This document shows positions 45,002 to 53,062 of a stretch of 64,000 nt of DNA, in pieces (positions within the stretch are counted from its first letter, which is position 1; the number at the start of each line of letters is the position of its first letter). The translations under genes and the position numbers were made by a program. Below the pieces are notes generated by a model that was not told the origin of the DNA, made no database searches, and worked only from the letters and a program-made list of their open reading frames with translations. The stretch is from Bosea sp. 29B (lineage in GTDB: Bacteria; Pseudomonadota; Alphaproteobacteria; Rhizobiales; Beijerinckiaceae), in assembly GCF_902506165.1 (NCBI RefSeq), contig NZ_LR733817.1, positions 248,001 through 312,000 on the forward strand, given 5' to 3'.

Positions 45002-45924
45002 TCGCCGCCGCCTTCCCCCGGCACGAGGCCGAGCTGCTCACGCGTCTGCCCGACGCGCTGCACTGGACTGGCGAGCCGACCGACTGGGTCCGCATCACGC
45101 GGCCGGGCCAGCGCCTGCATTCCTTCCTGGAAGGCCCCTGCTTCGACGCCGACGGGCATCTCTGGCTGGCCGACGTGCCCTATGGCCGCCTGTTCAGGAT
45201 CGCGCCGGATGGCAGCTGGCAGCTCGCCTTCCAGTATGATGGCGAGCCGCATGGCTTACGTCCGCGCGGCGACGGAACCTGGTTGATCGTCGACTACCGT
45301 CGCGGCCTGCTATCCTTCGATCCCGCAAAGAAGACAGTCACGACGCTCTGCGCTCGGGTGAACACCGAACCGTTCCGCGGTCTCAGCGACCTCACCATCG
45401 CGCCGAACGGCGATGCCTGGCTCACCGATTCCGGCCGCACCAGCCTGTCCGACCCGACCGGGCGGGTCTACCGGCTGCGCCAGGGCGAAACGAAGCCCGA
45501 GCTGATCCTGGCGAACGTGCCCTATCCGAACGGCATCGCGCTCTCGCCGGACGGCAAGCTGGTCTATCTCGCCGCGACGCGCGCCAATGCCGTCTGGCGC
45601 TTCATGGCCGAGGCGCCTGATCCGGCCTGGCCGATGGTCGGCACCTTCCTCCAGCTCTCCGGCGGCCTCGGCCCGGACGGGCTCGCGGTTGATGCCTCCG
45701 GCCGGCTCGCCATCGCCCAGGCGCAGGCCGGGCGGCTCTATCTCGTCGACGCCCTCGGCGACCCCGTGGCGGTGGTGCATACGCCCGGCGGACTCTGGAC
45801 GACCTCCTGCGCCTTCTCGCCGGACCAATCGATGCTGTTCATCATCGAGGCGCAGACCGGCAGCGTCTTCCGCATTCCCATGGCCACGCTTCTCGCAGGC
45901 TCCGCTTCAGGACATCGCTCATGA
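44998..45924 (+). CDS. SMP-30/gluconolactonase family lactonase
   Basis: A 308-residue six-bladed beta-propeller. The metal-site glutamate is in FLEGPCFDADGHLWLAD, and further blades contain GLSDLTIAPNGDAWLTD, YPNGIALSPDGK and GPDGLAVDASG, matching the Glu-Asn-Asp ligand pattern. Members hydrolyse lactones, so in this cluster it could open a muconolactone-like or sugar lactone intermediate. ATGA overlaps join it to both neighbours. Confidence 0.85.
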   Translation: MIAAAFPRHEAELLTRLPDALHWTGEPTDWVRITRPGQRLHSFLEGPCFDADGHLWLADVPYGRLFRIAPDGSWQLAFQYDGEPHGLRPRGDGTWLIVDYRRGLLSFDPAKKTVTTLCARVNTEPFRGLSDLTIAPNGDAWLTDSGRTSLSDPTGRVYRLRQGETKPELILANVPYPNGIALSPDGKLVYLAATRANAVWRFMAEAPDPAWPMVGTFLQLSGGLGPDGLAVDASGRLAIAQAQAGRLYLVDALGDPVAVVHTPGGLWTTSCAFSPDQSMLFIIEAQTGSVFRIPMATLLAGSASGHRS

Positions 45925-46832
45925 CCATGCTGACGAAGGACACGCTCAAGGGCTTCGTGCCGGCCATCGTCACGCCCTTCGACGCGCGCGGCGAGATCAT
46001 GATGGACGCCTTCTCTGACATCGTCGAGCATCTGATCGGCATCGGCGCGCAGGGCATCTGCGTCGCCGGCGACAATGGCGAGAGCTGGGCGCTCGATCGC
46101 GACGAGCGCGCCCGCCTGACCCGCCTAGCCGTCGAGCGCAGCGCCGGGCGCGTCCCGGTGATGATGGGCTGCACTGCCCCGGGCTCAAGGCAGACGATCC
46201 AGTATGCGCAGGCGGCGAAGGAGGCCGGCGCCAGCGGCATCTTGGTCATGCCGCAGACCTATGTACTGAAGGCGACGCGCGAGGAATTGCTGCGGCGCTT
46301 CGAACTGCTTGGCAAGGCGGTCGACATGCCGATCGTGCTCTACAACTCGCCGCGCCGGGCCGTGATCGAGCTCTCGATCGACGATGTCGAGGCGATCACC
46401 GACGTCGCCCCGGTCGTCGGCATCAAAGAGTCCAACCGCGACATCGGCCATCTCACCCGGCTGATCCGCCGCATGGGCGACCGCATCGCGGTGATGGTCG
46501 GCCCGGCCTATTACATCCTGGTCGGTAGCGCGCTCGGAGCATCCGGCTTCATCGCCACCGGCCCCGAACTCCTCGGCAAGACCGCCGGAAAGCTGATGGA
46601 GATCGGCCGCAAGGCCCCTGATGCCGACTATGTCGACGCCCATCACAAGCTGACCATCGTCTACGAGACGCTGATGTCGCTCGGCACCTGGCCGTCCTCC
46701 TTCAAGGCCGCGCTGAACCTGCAGGGCCTACCCGCCGGTGTGCCGCGCGACCCGCTGCTGCCGCTCGGCGGAGCCCAGCTCGACAAGCTCCGCGCCACGC
46801 TGGGTGAACTCGGCCTGCTGCCCGGCCGCTGA
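45921..46832 (+). CDS. DapA (dihydrodipicolinate synthase) superfamily lyase
   Basis: A 303-residue class I aldolase-like TIM barrel. The Schiff-base lysine is K169 in VVGIKESN and the catalytic tyrosine Y141 in LYNSPRR. The DapA substrate motif GTTGE is replaced by AGDNGESW, so it is not the lysine-pathway enzyme. The superfamily includes keto-acid aldolases, dehydratases and the pyrroline-hydroxycarboxylate deaminase of hydroxyproline breakdown. Sitting before a three-subunit dehydrogenase, the last is worth testing. Confidence 0.88.
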   Translation: MTMLTKDTLKGFVPAIVTPFDARGEIMMDAFSDIVEHLIGIGAQGICVAGDNGESWALDRDERARLTRLAVERSAGRVPVMMGCTAPGSRQTIQYAQAAKEAGASGILVMPQTYVLKATREELLRRFELLGKAVDMPIVLYNSPRRAVIELSIDDVEAITDVAPVVGIKESNRDIGHLTRLIRRMGDRIAVMVGPAYYILVGSALGASGFIATGPELLGKTAGKLMEIGRKAPDADYVDAHHKLTIVYETLMSLGTWPSSFKAALNLQGLPAGVPRDPLLPLGGAQLDKLRATLGELGLLPGR

Positions 46833-46833
46833 G

Positions 46834-47112
46834 ATGGCAAGCAACCTGCGCATCGGCTCCACCTGGGCGCGGACGGTCAGCTTCCGCTTCGACGGCGAGA
46901 CGTTGACGGCGCCCGAAGGCGAGACGCTCGCCGCTGCGCTCTATGCGCAGGGGCGGCGTACCTTGCGCATCAGCCGCGACGATGGCGGGCCGCGCGGCGC
47001 CTTCTGCTTCATGGGCGTCTGCCAGGAATGCGTTGTCTCGATCGACGGCAAGGTGACGGAAGCCTGCCGCACGCCGGTGCATGAGGGCCTGGTCGTGGAG
47101 AGCGTGCGGTGA
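46834..47112 (+). CDS. Small [2Fe-2S] subunit of a three-component amine/amino-acid dehydrogenase
   Basis: A 92-residue ferredoxin-like protein with cysteines C58, C63, C66 and C78 in the CFMGVCQEC...AC arrangement typical of HcnA, SoxA-N-terminal and D-hydroxyproline dehydrogenase small subunits. It starts one base after the DapA stop. It overlaps the next gene (GTGA) and would relay electrons between the two flavin subunits. Confidence 0.88.
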   Translation: MASNLRIGSTWARTVSFRFDGETLTAPEGETLAAALYAQGRRTLRISRDDGGPRGAFCFMGVCQECVVSIDGKVTEACRTPVHEGLVVESVR

Positions 47113-48527
47113 GCGACTACGATCTCATCGTGCTCGGCGCAGGTCCCGCCGGGGCGGCAGCCGCGATCAAGGCCCGCAGCCTCGGCCTCCGCGTCGCCGT
47201 GATCGACGAGGCTCAGGCTGCCGGCGGCCAGGTCTATCGCGCCCCCTCCCCCGCGCTGACTGCGACGCTGCCCGATGCCGACCGGACGAAGGGCGACCAA
47301 TTACGGGCGAAGCTCGCGGCCAGCGGCGCCGTTCTCTACGCCAACCATCGCGCCTGGTCGCTGACTCCAGGCTTCTCCGTCATCGCGATCGGCCCCGACG
47401 GCCCGCTGACGCTCGAAGCGCCCAATCTCATCGTCGCAGCCGGCGCGGTCGAGCGACATATCCCGGTCACCGGCTGGACCTTGCCCGGGGTGATCGGGCT
47501 GGCGGGCGCGACCATCCTGCTCAAGGCTCATGGCGTGCTACCGGGGCGCCGTGTCGTCGTCGCCGGTTCCGGCCCGCTCCTTCTGCTCGTCGCCAGCAAG
47601 ATCGTCGCGGCGGGCGGCGAGGTCGCCGCGGTGGTCGATGCTGCGCCTCGCTCTGGCTGGCTCGTCCGGGCCGGCGCCATGCTGGCGCGGCCCGATCTGA
47701 TGGCGAAAGGCGCGGGCTGGCTGCTAGCGCTGCTGAAGGCGCGGGTGCCGATCCATTCCGGTTCTGCGATCCGCAGGGTCCACGGCACCGACGGCATCGA
47801 AGCCGTCACCATCGGCCCGGTCGATCGCGACTGGCGGCCGGTCGGCAATGCGGAGCGGACGGTTCGCGCAGACGCCGTCTGCCTCGGCTACGGCCTGCTG
47901 CCCGCGACCGAGGTCACCCGGCTACTCGGCGCCGAGCATCGCTATGAGCCGGAGCTGGGCGGCTGGGTCCCGGCGGTGGACGCGTCGCTGCAGACCTCCG
48001 TACCCGGCCTGTTCGTCGCCGGCGATGGCGCCGGCGTGCGCGGGGCCGATGCCGCCCCGCTCTCGGGGGAACTCGCAGCGCTCGGCGTTATCAGCCGGCT
48101 CGGACTTGGTAGCGATCTCGCCAGCGAGGCTGGGAAGATCGAAGCCGCCTGGCACCGATCGGCACGCTTCGGCGCCGCGATGTCAGCACTCGCCATGCCG
48201 CCGCCCGGTGCCGCCGAGATGATCGCCGCCGGGACGACCGTCTGCCGCTGCGAGGGCCTCGCTCGCGCGACGCTCGACGCCGCGATCGCGACAGGAGCCA
48301 GGACGCTCGCCGATCTCAAGGCGATGACGCGCTGCGGCATGGGTCCCTGCGGCGGCCGCGTCTGCGGCGAGGCGGCGGCGATGCTGATCGGCGCCGCGAC
48401 CGGCTGGGACCGCGCGACGATCGGCCAACCGAGCGCCCGCCCGCCTTTGCGCTCGGTGCCGCTCGCCGCGATCACTGGCGCGTTCGACTATGACGACTTG
48501 CCCATCCCCGCTCCGGCCCCGCTATGA
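47109..48527 (+). CDS. FAD/NAD(P)-binding subunit with a C-terminal BFD-type [2Fe-2S] domain
   Basis: A 472-residue flavoprotein. The first Rossmann motif is VLGAGPAGAAAA, the second is in VVVAGSGPLLLL, and a C-terminal cysteine cluster (VCRCEG ... RCGMGPCGGRVCG) is the BFD-like iron-sulfur fold seen in HcnB, OoxA/NoxA and LhpE-like subunits. Starts with GTG overlapping the previous stop. It is the electron-transfer subunit of the predicted trimer. Confidence 0.9.
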   Translation: MSDYDLIVLGAGPAGAAAAIKARSLGLRVAVIDEAQAAGGQVYRAPSPALTATLPDADRTKGDQLRAKLAASGAVLYANHRAWSLTPGFSVIAIGPDGPLTLEAPNLIVAAGAVERHIPVTGWTLPGVIGLAGATILLKAHGVLPGRRVVVAGSGPLLLLVASKIVAAGGEVAAVVDAAPRSGWLVRAGAMLARPDLMAKGAGWLLALLKARVPIHSGSAIRRVHGTDGIEAVTIGPVDRDWRPVGNAERTVRADAVCLGYGLLPATEVTRLLGAEHRYEPELGGWVPAVDASLQTSVPGLFVAGDGAGVRGADAAPLSGELAALGVISRLGLGSDLASEAGKIEAAWHRSARFGAAMSALAMPPPGAAEMIAAGTTVCRCEGLARATLDAAIATGARTLADLKAMTRCGMGPCGGRVCGEAAAMLIGAATGWDRATIGQPSARPPLRSVPLAAITGAFDYDDLPIPAPAPL

Positions 48528-49633
48528 GCGCGCTCTACGACCTCGCCGTCATCGGTGGCGGCATTCTGGGCAGCGCCGTCGCCTGCCGCGCCGCGGAAGG
48601 CGGCATGCGCACCATCGTCATCGAGCAGCAGACGCTCGGCAGCGGTGCCTCTGGCGTCAATGCCGGCACGCTCTCGCTGCAGATCAAGCGCGTCAAGCTG
48701 ATGCCCTATGCCATCAAGGGCCATGCGCTTTGGGAGAAGGCCGGCGAGCGCGTCGGCTTCCACAAGACCGGCGGCATCACCCTCGCCTTCAACCAGCGCG
48801 AGGCCGAGCTCCTGCATGAGCGCATGGCCCTGAAGCGCGAGGCCGGCGCGCCGATCGAGCTGATCACGCCGGCGCGCGTCGCCGAGCTCGAGCCCAATCT
48901 GTCGCGCAAGGTCGTTGCCGCAAGCTGGTGCGGCGAGGACGGCTACGCCAATGCCAGCCTGTCCGGCGCTTATTACCGCGCCTTGCTCGAAGCGGCCGGC
49001 GTCGACATCCGCGAGCGTACACCGGTCACGGCGATCGACCGCAGCGTCGGCGCCTTCCAGCTCGCGACGCCGACAGGTCCTATCCGCGCGACCCGGCTGC
49101 TGCTCGCCTGCGGCGCCTGGCTCAAGGGTGCCGGCGCGATGCTCGGGCTCGACCTGCCGGTCCGCGCCCGCGTCAACACCGTCTCGGTCACCGAGCGCGG
49201 TCCGGCGCTGGTCGGCACGGTGGTCGGCCACGCCACCGGCCTGCTCACCTTGAAGCAAAAGCCCAATGGCAGCGTCCTGATCGGCGGCGGCTGGCAGGGC
49301 ACGGGCTCGCCGGATGAAGGCCGCGGCTCGGTCGATCCGGCGACGCTATTGCCGAACCTGCGGCTCGCCATGTTCGCCGTGCCCGGCCTCGACCGCTTCC
49401 GCGTGGTGCGCTCCTGGACCGGCTTCGAGGCCAATGTGCCGGATTTCTATCCGCTCGCCGGCGCTGCGCCCGGCATCGACGACGCCTTCCTGCTCGGCTG
49501 CGTGCGCGGCGGCTACACCATCGGCCCCTATATCGGCGCGCTGATGGGCGATCTCATTCTCGGCCGTGAGCCGGAGCTGCCGCTCTTCGATCCCGGCCGC
49601 TTCGCAACGGCAGCCGCGGCGGCGGTGGCGTGA
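48524..49633 (+). CDS. FAD-dependent DadA-type oxidoreductase, catalytic subunit
   Basis: A 369-residue flavoprotein of the glycine/D-amino-acid oxidase fold. The dinucleotide motif is VIGGGILGSAVA, the end of the FAD domain reads GCVRGGYTIGPYIG. It corresponds to HcnC, OoxB or the beta subunit of D-hydroxyproline dehydrogenase, and oxidises a secondary amine or amino acid. ATGA overlap with the previous gene. The exact substrate cannot be read. Confidence 0.9.
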   Translation: MSALYDLAVIGGGILGSAVACRAAEGGMRTIVIEQQTLGSGASGVNAGTLSLQIKRVKLMPYAIKGHALWEKAGERVGFHKTGGITLAFNQREAELLHERMALKREAGAPIELITPARVAELEPNLSRKVVAASWCGEDGYANASLSGAYYRALLEAAGVDIRERTPVTAIDRSVGAFQLATPTGPIRATRLLLACGAWLKGAGAMLGLDLPVRARVNTVSVTERGPALVGTVVGHATGLLTLKQKPNGSVLIGGGWQGTGSPDEGRGSVDPATLLPNLRLAMFAVPGLDRFRVVRSWTGFEANVPDFYPLAGAAPGIDDAFLLGCVRGGYTIGPYIGALMGDLILGREPELPLFDPGRFATAAAAAVA

Positions 49634-49671
49634 CCCCGTTTCACGGCGCCGCGCTACGTTGATCAAACAGA

Positions 49672-49686
49672 GTTTTGTATATAAAC
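49672..49686. promoter_or_regulatory. Candidate IclR operator, site 3
   Basis: GTTTTGTATATAAAC, the best match to site 2 (13 of 15), lies in the 109-bp gap before the dioxygenase genes and 57 bp upstream of the first of them. Confidence 0.55.
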
Positions 49687-49710
49687 AAATCTGACCAAGG
49701 GAGGGACGGC

Positions 49711-49746
49711 ATGCCGCAGGAATCGTCGATCGGGGTCGCACGATGA
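49711..49746 (+). CDS. Eleven-residue leader ORF coupled to the dioxygenase gene
   Basis: ATG 49711 follows a strong AAGGGAGGG ribosome-binding site and encodes MPQESSIGVAR before a TGA that overlaps the dioxygenase ATG (ATGA). The dioxygenase itself has no convincing ribosome-binding site, so translation probably depends on reading this leader. It may be merely a coupling device. Confidence 0.5.
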   Translation: MPQESSIGVAR

Positions 49747-50372
49747 GCGAGGCGCCCGTCACCACCAACCGGCTCGCGCCGCTCGCCGAGGACACGGTCG
49801 GTCCCTACTACCCCTATTCCTTCATCGACGGCGACCGCAGCGACCTGACGCGCCTGCATTACGGGCTGAGCGTCGGGCCGCAGGGGCAGCAGATCATCCT
49901 GCGCGGCCGCCTGCTCGACAGCGACGGCGCCATCGTCGACGACGCGCTGGTCGAGTTCTGGCAGGCCAACGCCGCCGGCATCCTGCGCACGCCGGACAAT
50001 GGCAGCCACCCGCTACTCGACCCGTTCTTCGACGGCTTCGGCCGGCTGATCACCACGACCGAGCCCTTCGCCTTCAGGACGATCAAACCCGGCGCGCTCC
50101 CCGCCGAGGCGGGCATGGCGGCGCGCGCCCCGCATATCACTATGACGATGTTCTCCGACGGGATCACCCGGCTGGTCACGCAGATCTTCTTCGACGACGA
50201 GCCAGAGGCCAACGCGCAGGACCCGCTGCTGTCGAGCCTTCCGGGCGAGCTGCGCGAGCGCTTGATCGCCAGGCGGGCGGAGGCGTCAGCCGAAGGCCCG
50301 GCGGTCTACGAGATCGCGATCGTGATGCGTGGCCCGGGCGAGACACCCTTCTTCGACGATCTTTCGAGCTGA
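49743..50372 (+). CDS. Intradiol dioxygenase, alpha subunit (PcaG-like)
   Basis: A 209-residue non-catalytic partner of protocatechuate 3,4-dioxygenase type. It begins with the PcaG-like LAPLAEDTVGPYYPY and keeps the beta-sandwich core (GRLLDSDGAIVDDALVEFWQ, RAPHITMTMFSDG), but lacks the iron-ligand tyrosines and histidines at the equivalent places, as PcaG does. Fourteen bp separate it from the beta subunit gene. No other pca gene is nearby. Confidence 0.88.
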   Translation: MSEAPVTTNRLAPLAEDTVGPYYPYSFIDGDRSDLTRLHYGLSVGPQGQQIILRGRLLDSDGAIVDDALVEFWQANAAGILRTPDNGSHPLLDPFFDGFGRLITTTEPFAFRTIKPGALPAEAGMAARAPHITMTMFSDGITRLVTQIFFDDEPEANAQDPLLSSLPGELRERLIARRAEASAEGPAVYEIAIVMRGPGETPFFDDLSS

Positions 50373-50386
50373 GCGGAGGCGAAGCG

Positions 50387-51064
50387 ATGTCCCTGATCAT
50401 CGACCGCGGCCGCCTGATGCTGCCGGGCCCCACCGATGGCGCGGCGGAACGGCGCGTGCCGAGCGAGCGCTTGCACCTGATCCCGGAGGCTGCGCGGCGC
50501 AGCTTTGTGCCCTGGGTCAGCGACCTGCCCGGCCTCAAGCTCGGCGAGAACGACCTGACCCGGATCGCGCCCGGCCGGCCGCAAGCCGAGGGCGAGGTCA
50601 TCGAGATCTCAGGTCATGTCCTCGACGAGTTCGGCCGCCCGGTCCGCAACACGCTGGTCGAGGTCTGGAACGCCAATAAATGGGGCCGCTACGCCCATGT
50701 GAAGGACCCGGTGCGCGAGCGGCTCGATCCGAACTTCCTCGGCTTCGGCCGGACGATGACCGACGAGGCCGGACGCTACCGCTTCCGCACCATCATGCCG
50801 GGCTCTTATCTGGCACGGCCCGACATCGACCGCTGGCGCCCGGCCCATGTCCATGTCTCGATCCGCGGCGGCTCGGCCAGGCTGATCGCCCAGATGTATT
50901 TTGCGGGCGACCCGCATCTCACCCGCGATCCGATGTTCATCCTGCTCGGCGAGGCGCAAGCCCGCCACTTCGGCAACCTCGTCGGGCAAGGTCCGGACGG
51001 CGAGGCGCTCTATCGCTGGGACATCGTGATCGGCGGGCGCAACACCGCCTATTTCGAGAACTAG
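50387..51064 (+). CDS. Intradiol dioxygenase, beta (iron) subunit (PcaH-like)
   Basis: A 225-residue catalytic subunit. All four non-heme Fe(III) ligands of PcaH can be placed: Y102 in WGRYAH, Y141 in PGSYLA, H154 and H156 in RPAHVHVS, with the arginine just before. It should cleave a catecholic ring between the hydroxyls. The loop after Y141 (LARPDIDRW) differs from the PWRNGPNDW I recall in protocatechuate enzymes, so the ring substituent may differ. The stop overlaps the convergent DMT gene by four bases. Confidence 0.9.
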   Translation: MSLIIDRGRLMLPGPTDGAAERRVPSERLHLIPEAARRSFVPWVSDLPGLKLGENDLTRIAPGRPQAEGEVIEISGHVLDEFGRPVRNTLVEVWNANKWGRYAHVKDPVRERLDPNFLGFGRTMTDEAGRYRFRTIMPGSYLARPDIDRWRPAHVHVSIRGGSARLIAQMYFAGDPHLTRDPMFILLGEAQARHFGNLVGQGPDGEALYRWDIVIGGRNTAYFEN

Positions 51065-51975
51065 GCTGCCGCCTTGCGCCGCTCGGTGACCGTGAGAGCA
51101 AGGCCGCCGAGCACCAGCAGCACGCCGAGCACGAAGAACAACCCCAGCTCGTCACCGAACATCACAGCCGCCGTGGCGACACCGACGACCGGCTGAAGAT
51201 ACTGAATGCCGGCGGCGATGCGTGCCGGCACCGTGCGCAGCAGATGCAGCCAGAGGAACAGGCCCGCCACCGTCACCACGATGCCGAGATAGACCGCCGT
51301 CGCGAGGCCCGTGGTCGTCACCTGGAACGGGACATGCCACATCTCCCAGGCCGCCCAGGGCAGGAGCGCGAGGAAGCCGAAGACGGTGCTCCAGGCGGCA
51401 ACGGTGGCGGTGCCGTACTGCTCGGTCAACTCGACGCTCCAGACATAGTAGAAGGCGATCGTCAGCGCCGAGAGCAGCACCAGCGCCGCGCCGGTGAGCG
51501 TGGTCTGCGATGTCGCGACAGCCGCGTCGCCGCGCCCGGAGGCGACCAGCGCGATCCCGGCGAAGGCCGCGAGCAGCCCCAGCGCCTGCAGGCCGGACAC
51601 CGATTGCCGCAAGCGCGCTGCGGCAAAGACGACGACGAAGATCGGGATGGTCGCGGAGATGATGGTTGCGACCGAGGCCGAGGTGCCGACGACGCCGAAG
51701 GTCTGCGCCACCTGCCCGATGCCGATGCCGAGGACGCCGAGGGCGGCGACGCGCGGCAGCGCCCGGCGCGGCAGGCGCTGCTTGCCGATGACGAGCAGGA
51801 ACATCAGCGGCAGGGCGATGCCGAAGCGCAGCGCGGTCAGGGTCAGCGGCGGCAGCGTGAGCAGGCCGAGCTTGGTGATCGGGATCGAGACGCCCCACAT
51901 CAGCGCGAGCAGCAGCATCGCTGCGAAACTGCCGACGGAGGGGCTGTAGCGGGTAGCCAGTGCGGTTTGGCTCAT
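51061..51975 (-). CDS. DMT (EamA) family permease
   Basis: A 304-residue membrane protein with ten helices in two EamA repeats; the first carries LMWGVSIPITKLGLL. Exporter of an unknown metabolite. ATG 51975 fits the helix pattern better than the upstream start at 52062, which lies inside the divergent regulator. It is divergent from a LysR gene, its likely regulator. Confidence 0.85.
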   Translation of the reverse strand: MSQTALATRYSPSVGSFAAMLLLALMWGVSIPITKLGLLTLPPLTLTALRFGIALPLMFLLVIGKQRLPRRALPRVAALGVLGIGIGQVAQTFGVVGTSASVATIISATIPIFVVVFAAARLRQSVSGLQALGLLAAFAGIALVASGRGDAAVATSQTTLTGAALVLLSALTIAFYYVWSVELTEQYGTATVAAWSTVFGFLALLPWAAWEMWHVPFQVTTTGLATAVYLGIVVTVAGLFLWLHLLRTVPARIAAGIQYLQPVVGVATAAVMFGDELGLFFVLGVLLVLGGLALTVTERRKAAA

Positions 51976-52052
51976 CGGGCGGTCTTCATGCGTTGGAGGC
52001 GCGCGACGAAGGCGTTGCGTGAGCGCAGGCTGTAGGTCTTCCACCATCGCCC

Positions 52053-52067
52053 GACAAACCATTTGTC
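52053..52067. promoter_or_regulatory. Palindrome in the DMT/LysR divergent gap
   Basis: GACAAA-CCA-TTTGTC is a perfect 15-bp inverted repeat between the divergent starts; a second one, GTGAG-CAACA-CTCAC (52080-52094), overlaps the first codons of the LysR gene. Both fit LysR-type binding sites. Confidence 0.45.
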
Positions 52068-52075
52068 GTCACGCC

Positions 52076-53014
52076 ATGAGTGAGCAACACTCACGCATGA
52101 TCTCGCCGTTCAACCGCCTTCCGCCACTGCAGACGCTCCGCGCTTTCGAAGCGGCCGGGCGGCTGTTGAGCATGACGCTGGCGGCGCAGGAGCTGAACCT
52201 CACCCATGGCGCGGTAAGCCGCCATGTGAAGACGCTGGAAGCGCATCTCGGCCTCGCTCTGTTCGAGCGCCTGACACGGCGGATCGTGCTGACCGAGGCG
52301 GGGGCCACGTTTCTCGCGGTCGTCGCCCGCAGCCTCGCGGAGCTGACGCGGGAGGCCGAACGCCTGCGCAGCCTGAACGTCGCGACGCGCCTGACGCTGA
52401 GCACGAGCGTGTCCCTCGCCAGCAAATGGCTGGCGCCGCGCCTGCATCGGCTGATGGTCCGTCTCCCGGACTACGATGTCCATCTCGATGTGACCGACAT
52501 CAATGTCGATCTTTCCGACGGGCGCATCGACGCCGCCGTGCGCTACGGCGCCGGGCAGTATCCGAACGCGGTCGCAGAACGCATCCTCGACGAGACCGTC
52601 ACGCCCGTCTGCAGCCCGGCTTACGCGAGCAAGATCGGCGCCCGGGCGGCGCCAGCAGAGCTGGCGCGCTGCACCTTGCTGCATGAGGATCGCATGCTGG
52701 CGAACTGGGAGCAGTGGTTCGCGCTAGCCGGCCTGGCACAGCTCCGCAGCCGCGGCCCGGCCTATAGCCATGGCAGCCTCGCGATCGAAGCGGCGCTACG
52801 CGGCGAAGGCGTGGCGCTCGGGCGCAGCATGCTCGTGGCGGAGGACCTCGCGGCCGGACGCCTCGTCGCGCCCTTTCCCGAGCTGACGCTCAAAGCCGAG
52901 CGCGGCTACGATCTGGTCTACCGTCCGGGCAACCAGGACCATCCCAAGGTCCGCGCAGTGCGCGACTGGCTCGCCGACGAGATCAGGCTTTTCCTGAGCA
53001 GCATCGGCCGATAG
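52076..53014 (+). CDS. LysR family transcriptional regulator (GcvA type)
   Basis: A regulator of about 312 residues. The winged helix includes LQTLRAFEAAGRLLSMTLAA and LNLTHGAVSRHVKTLEAHLG, followed by the effector domain. Start is uncertain between ATG 52076 and ATG 52097 (MISPFNRLPPL, the common family opening); neither has a good ribosome-binding site. Likely target is the divergent DMT permease and possibly the adjacent dioxygenase genes. Confidence 0.86.
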   Translation: MSEQHSRMISPFNRLPPLQTLRAFEAAGRLLSMTLAAQELNLTHGAVSRHVKTLEAHLGLALFERLTRRIVLTEAGATFLAVVARSLAELTREAERLRSLNVATRLTLSTSVSLASKWLAPRLHRLMVRLPDYDVHLDVTDINVDLSDGRIDAAVRYGAGQYPNAVAERILDETVTPVCSPAYASKIGARAAPAELARCTLLHEDRMLANWEQWFALAGLAQLRSRGPAYSHGSLAIEAALRGEGVALGRSMLVAEDLAAGRLVAPFPELTLKAERGYDLVYRPGNQDHPKVRAVRDWLADEIRLFLSSIGR

Positions 53015-53062
53015 GCCGGCATCCTGGCCGGCGCGAGGATGGCGGCCACTCGGGAACGCCGC

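Noticed and set aside
45921..46832. Housekeeping dapA
   Set aside because: The GTTGE substrate motif is replaced by AGDNGESW and the gene lies in a catabolic operon.
46834..49633. Hydrogen cyanide synthase (hcnABC)
   Set aside because: The three-subunit architecture is shared with opine oxidases and D-hydroxyproline dehydrogenase; the catabolic neighbours make cyanogenesis unlikely.
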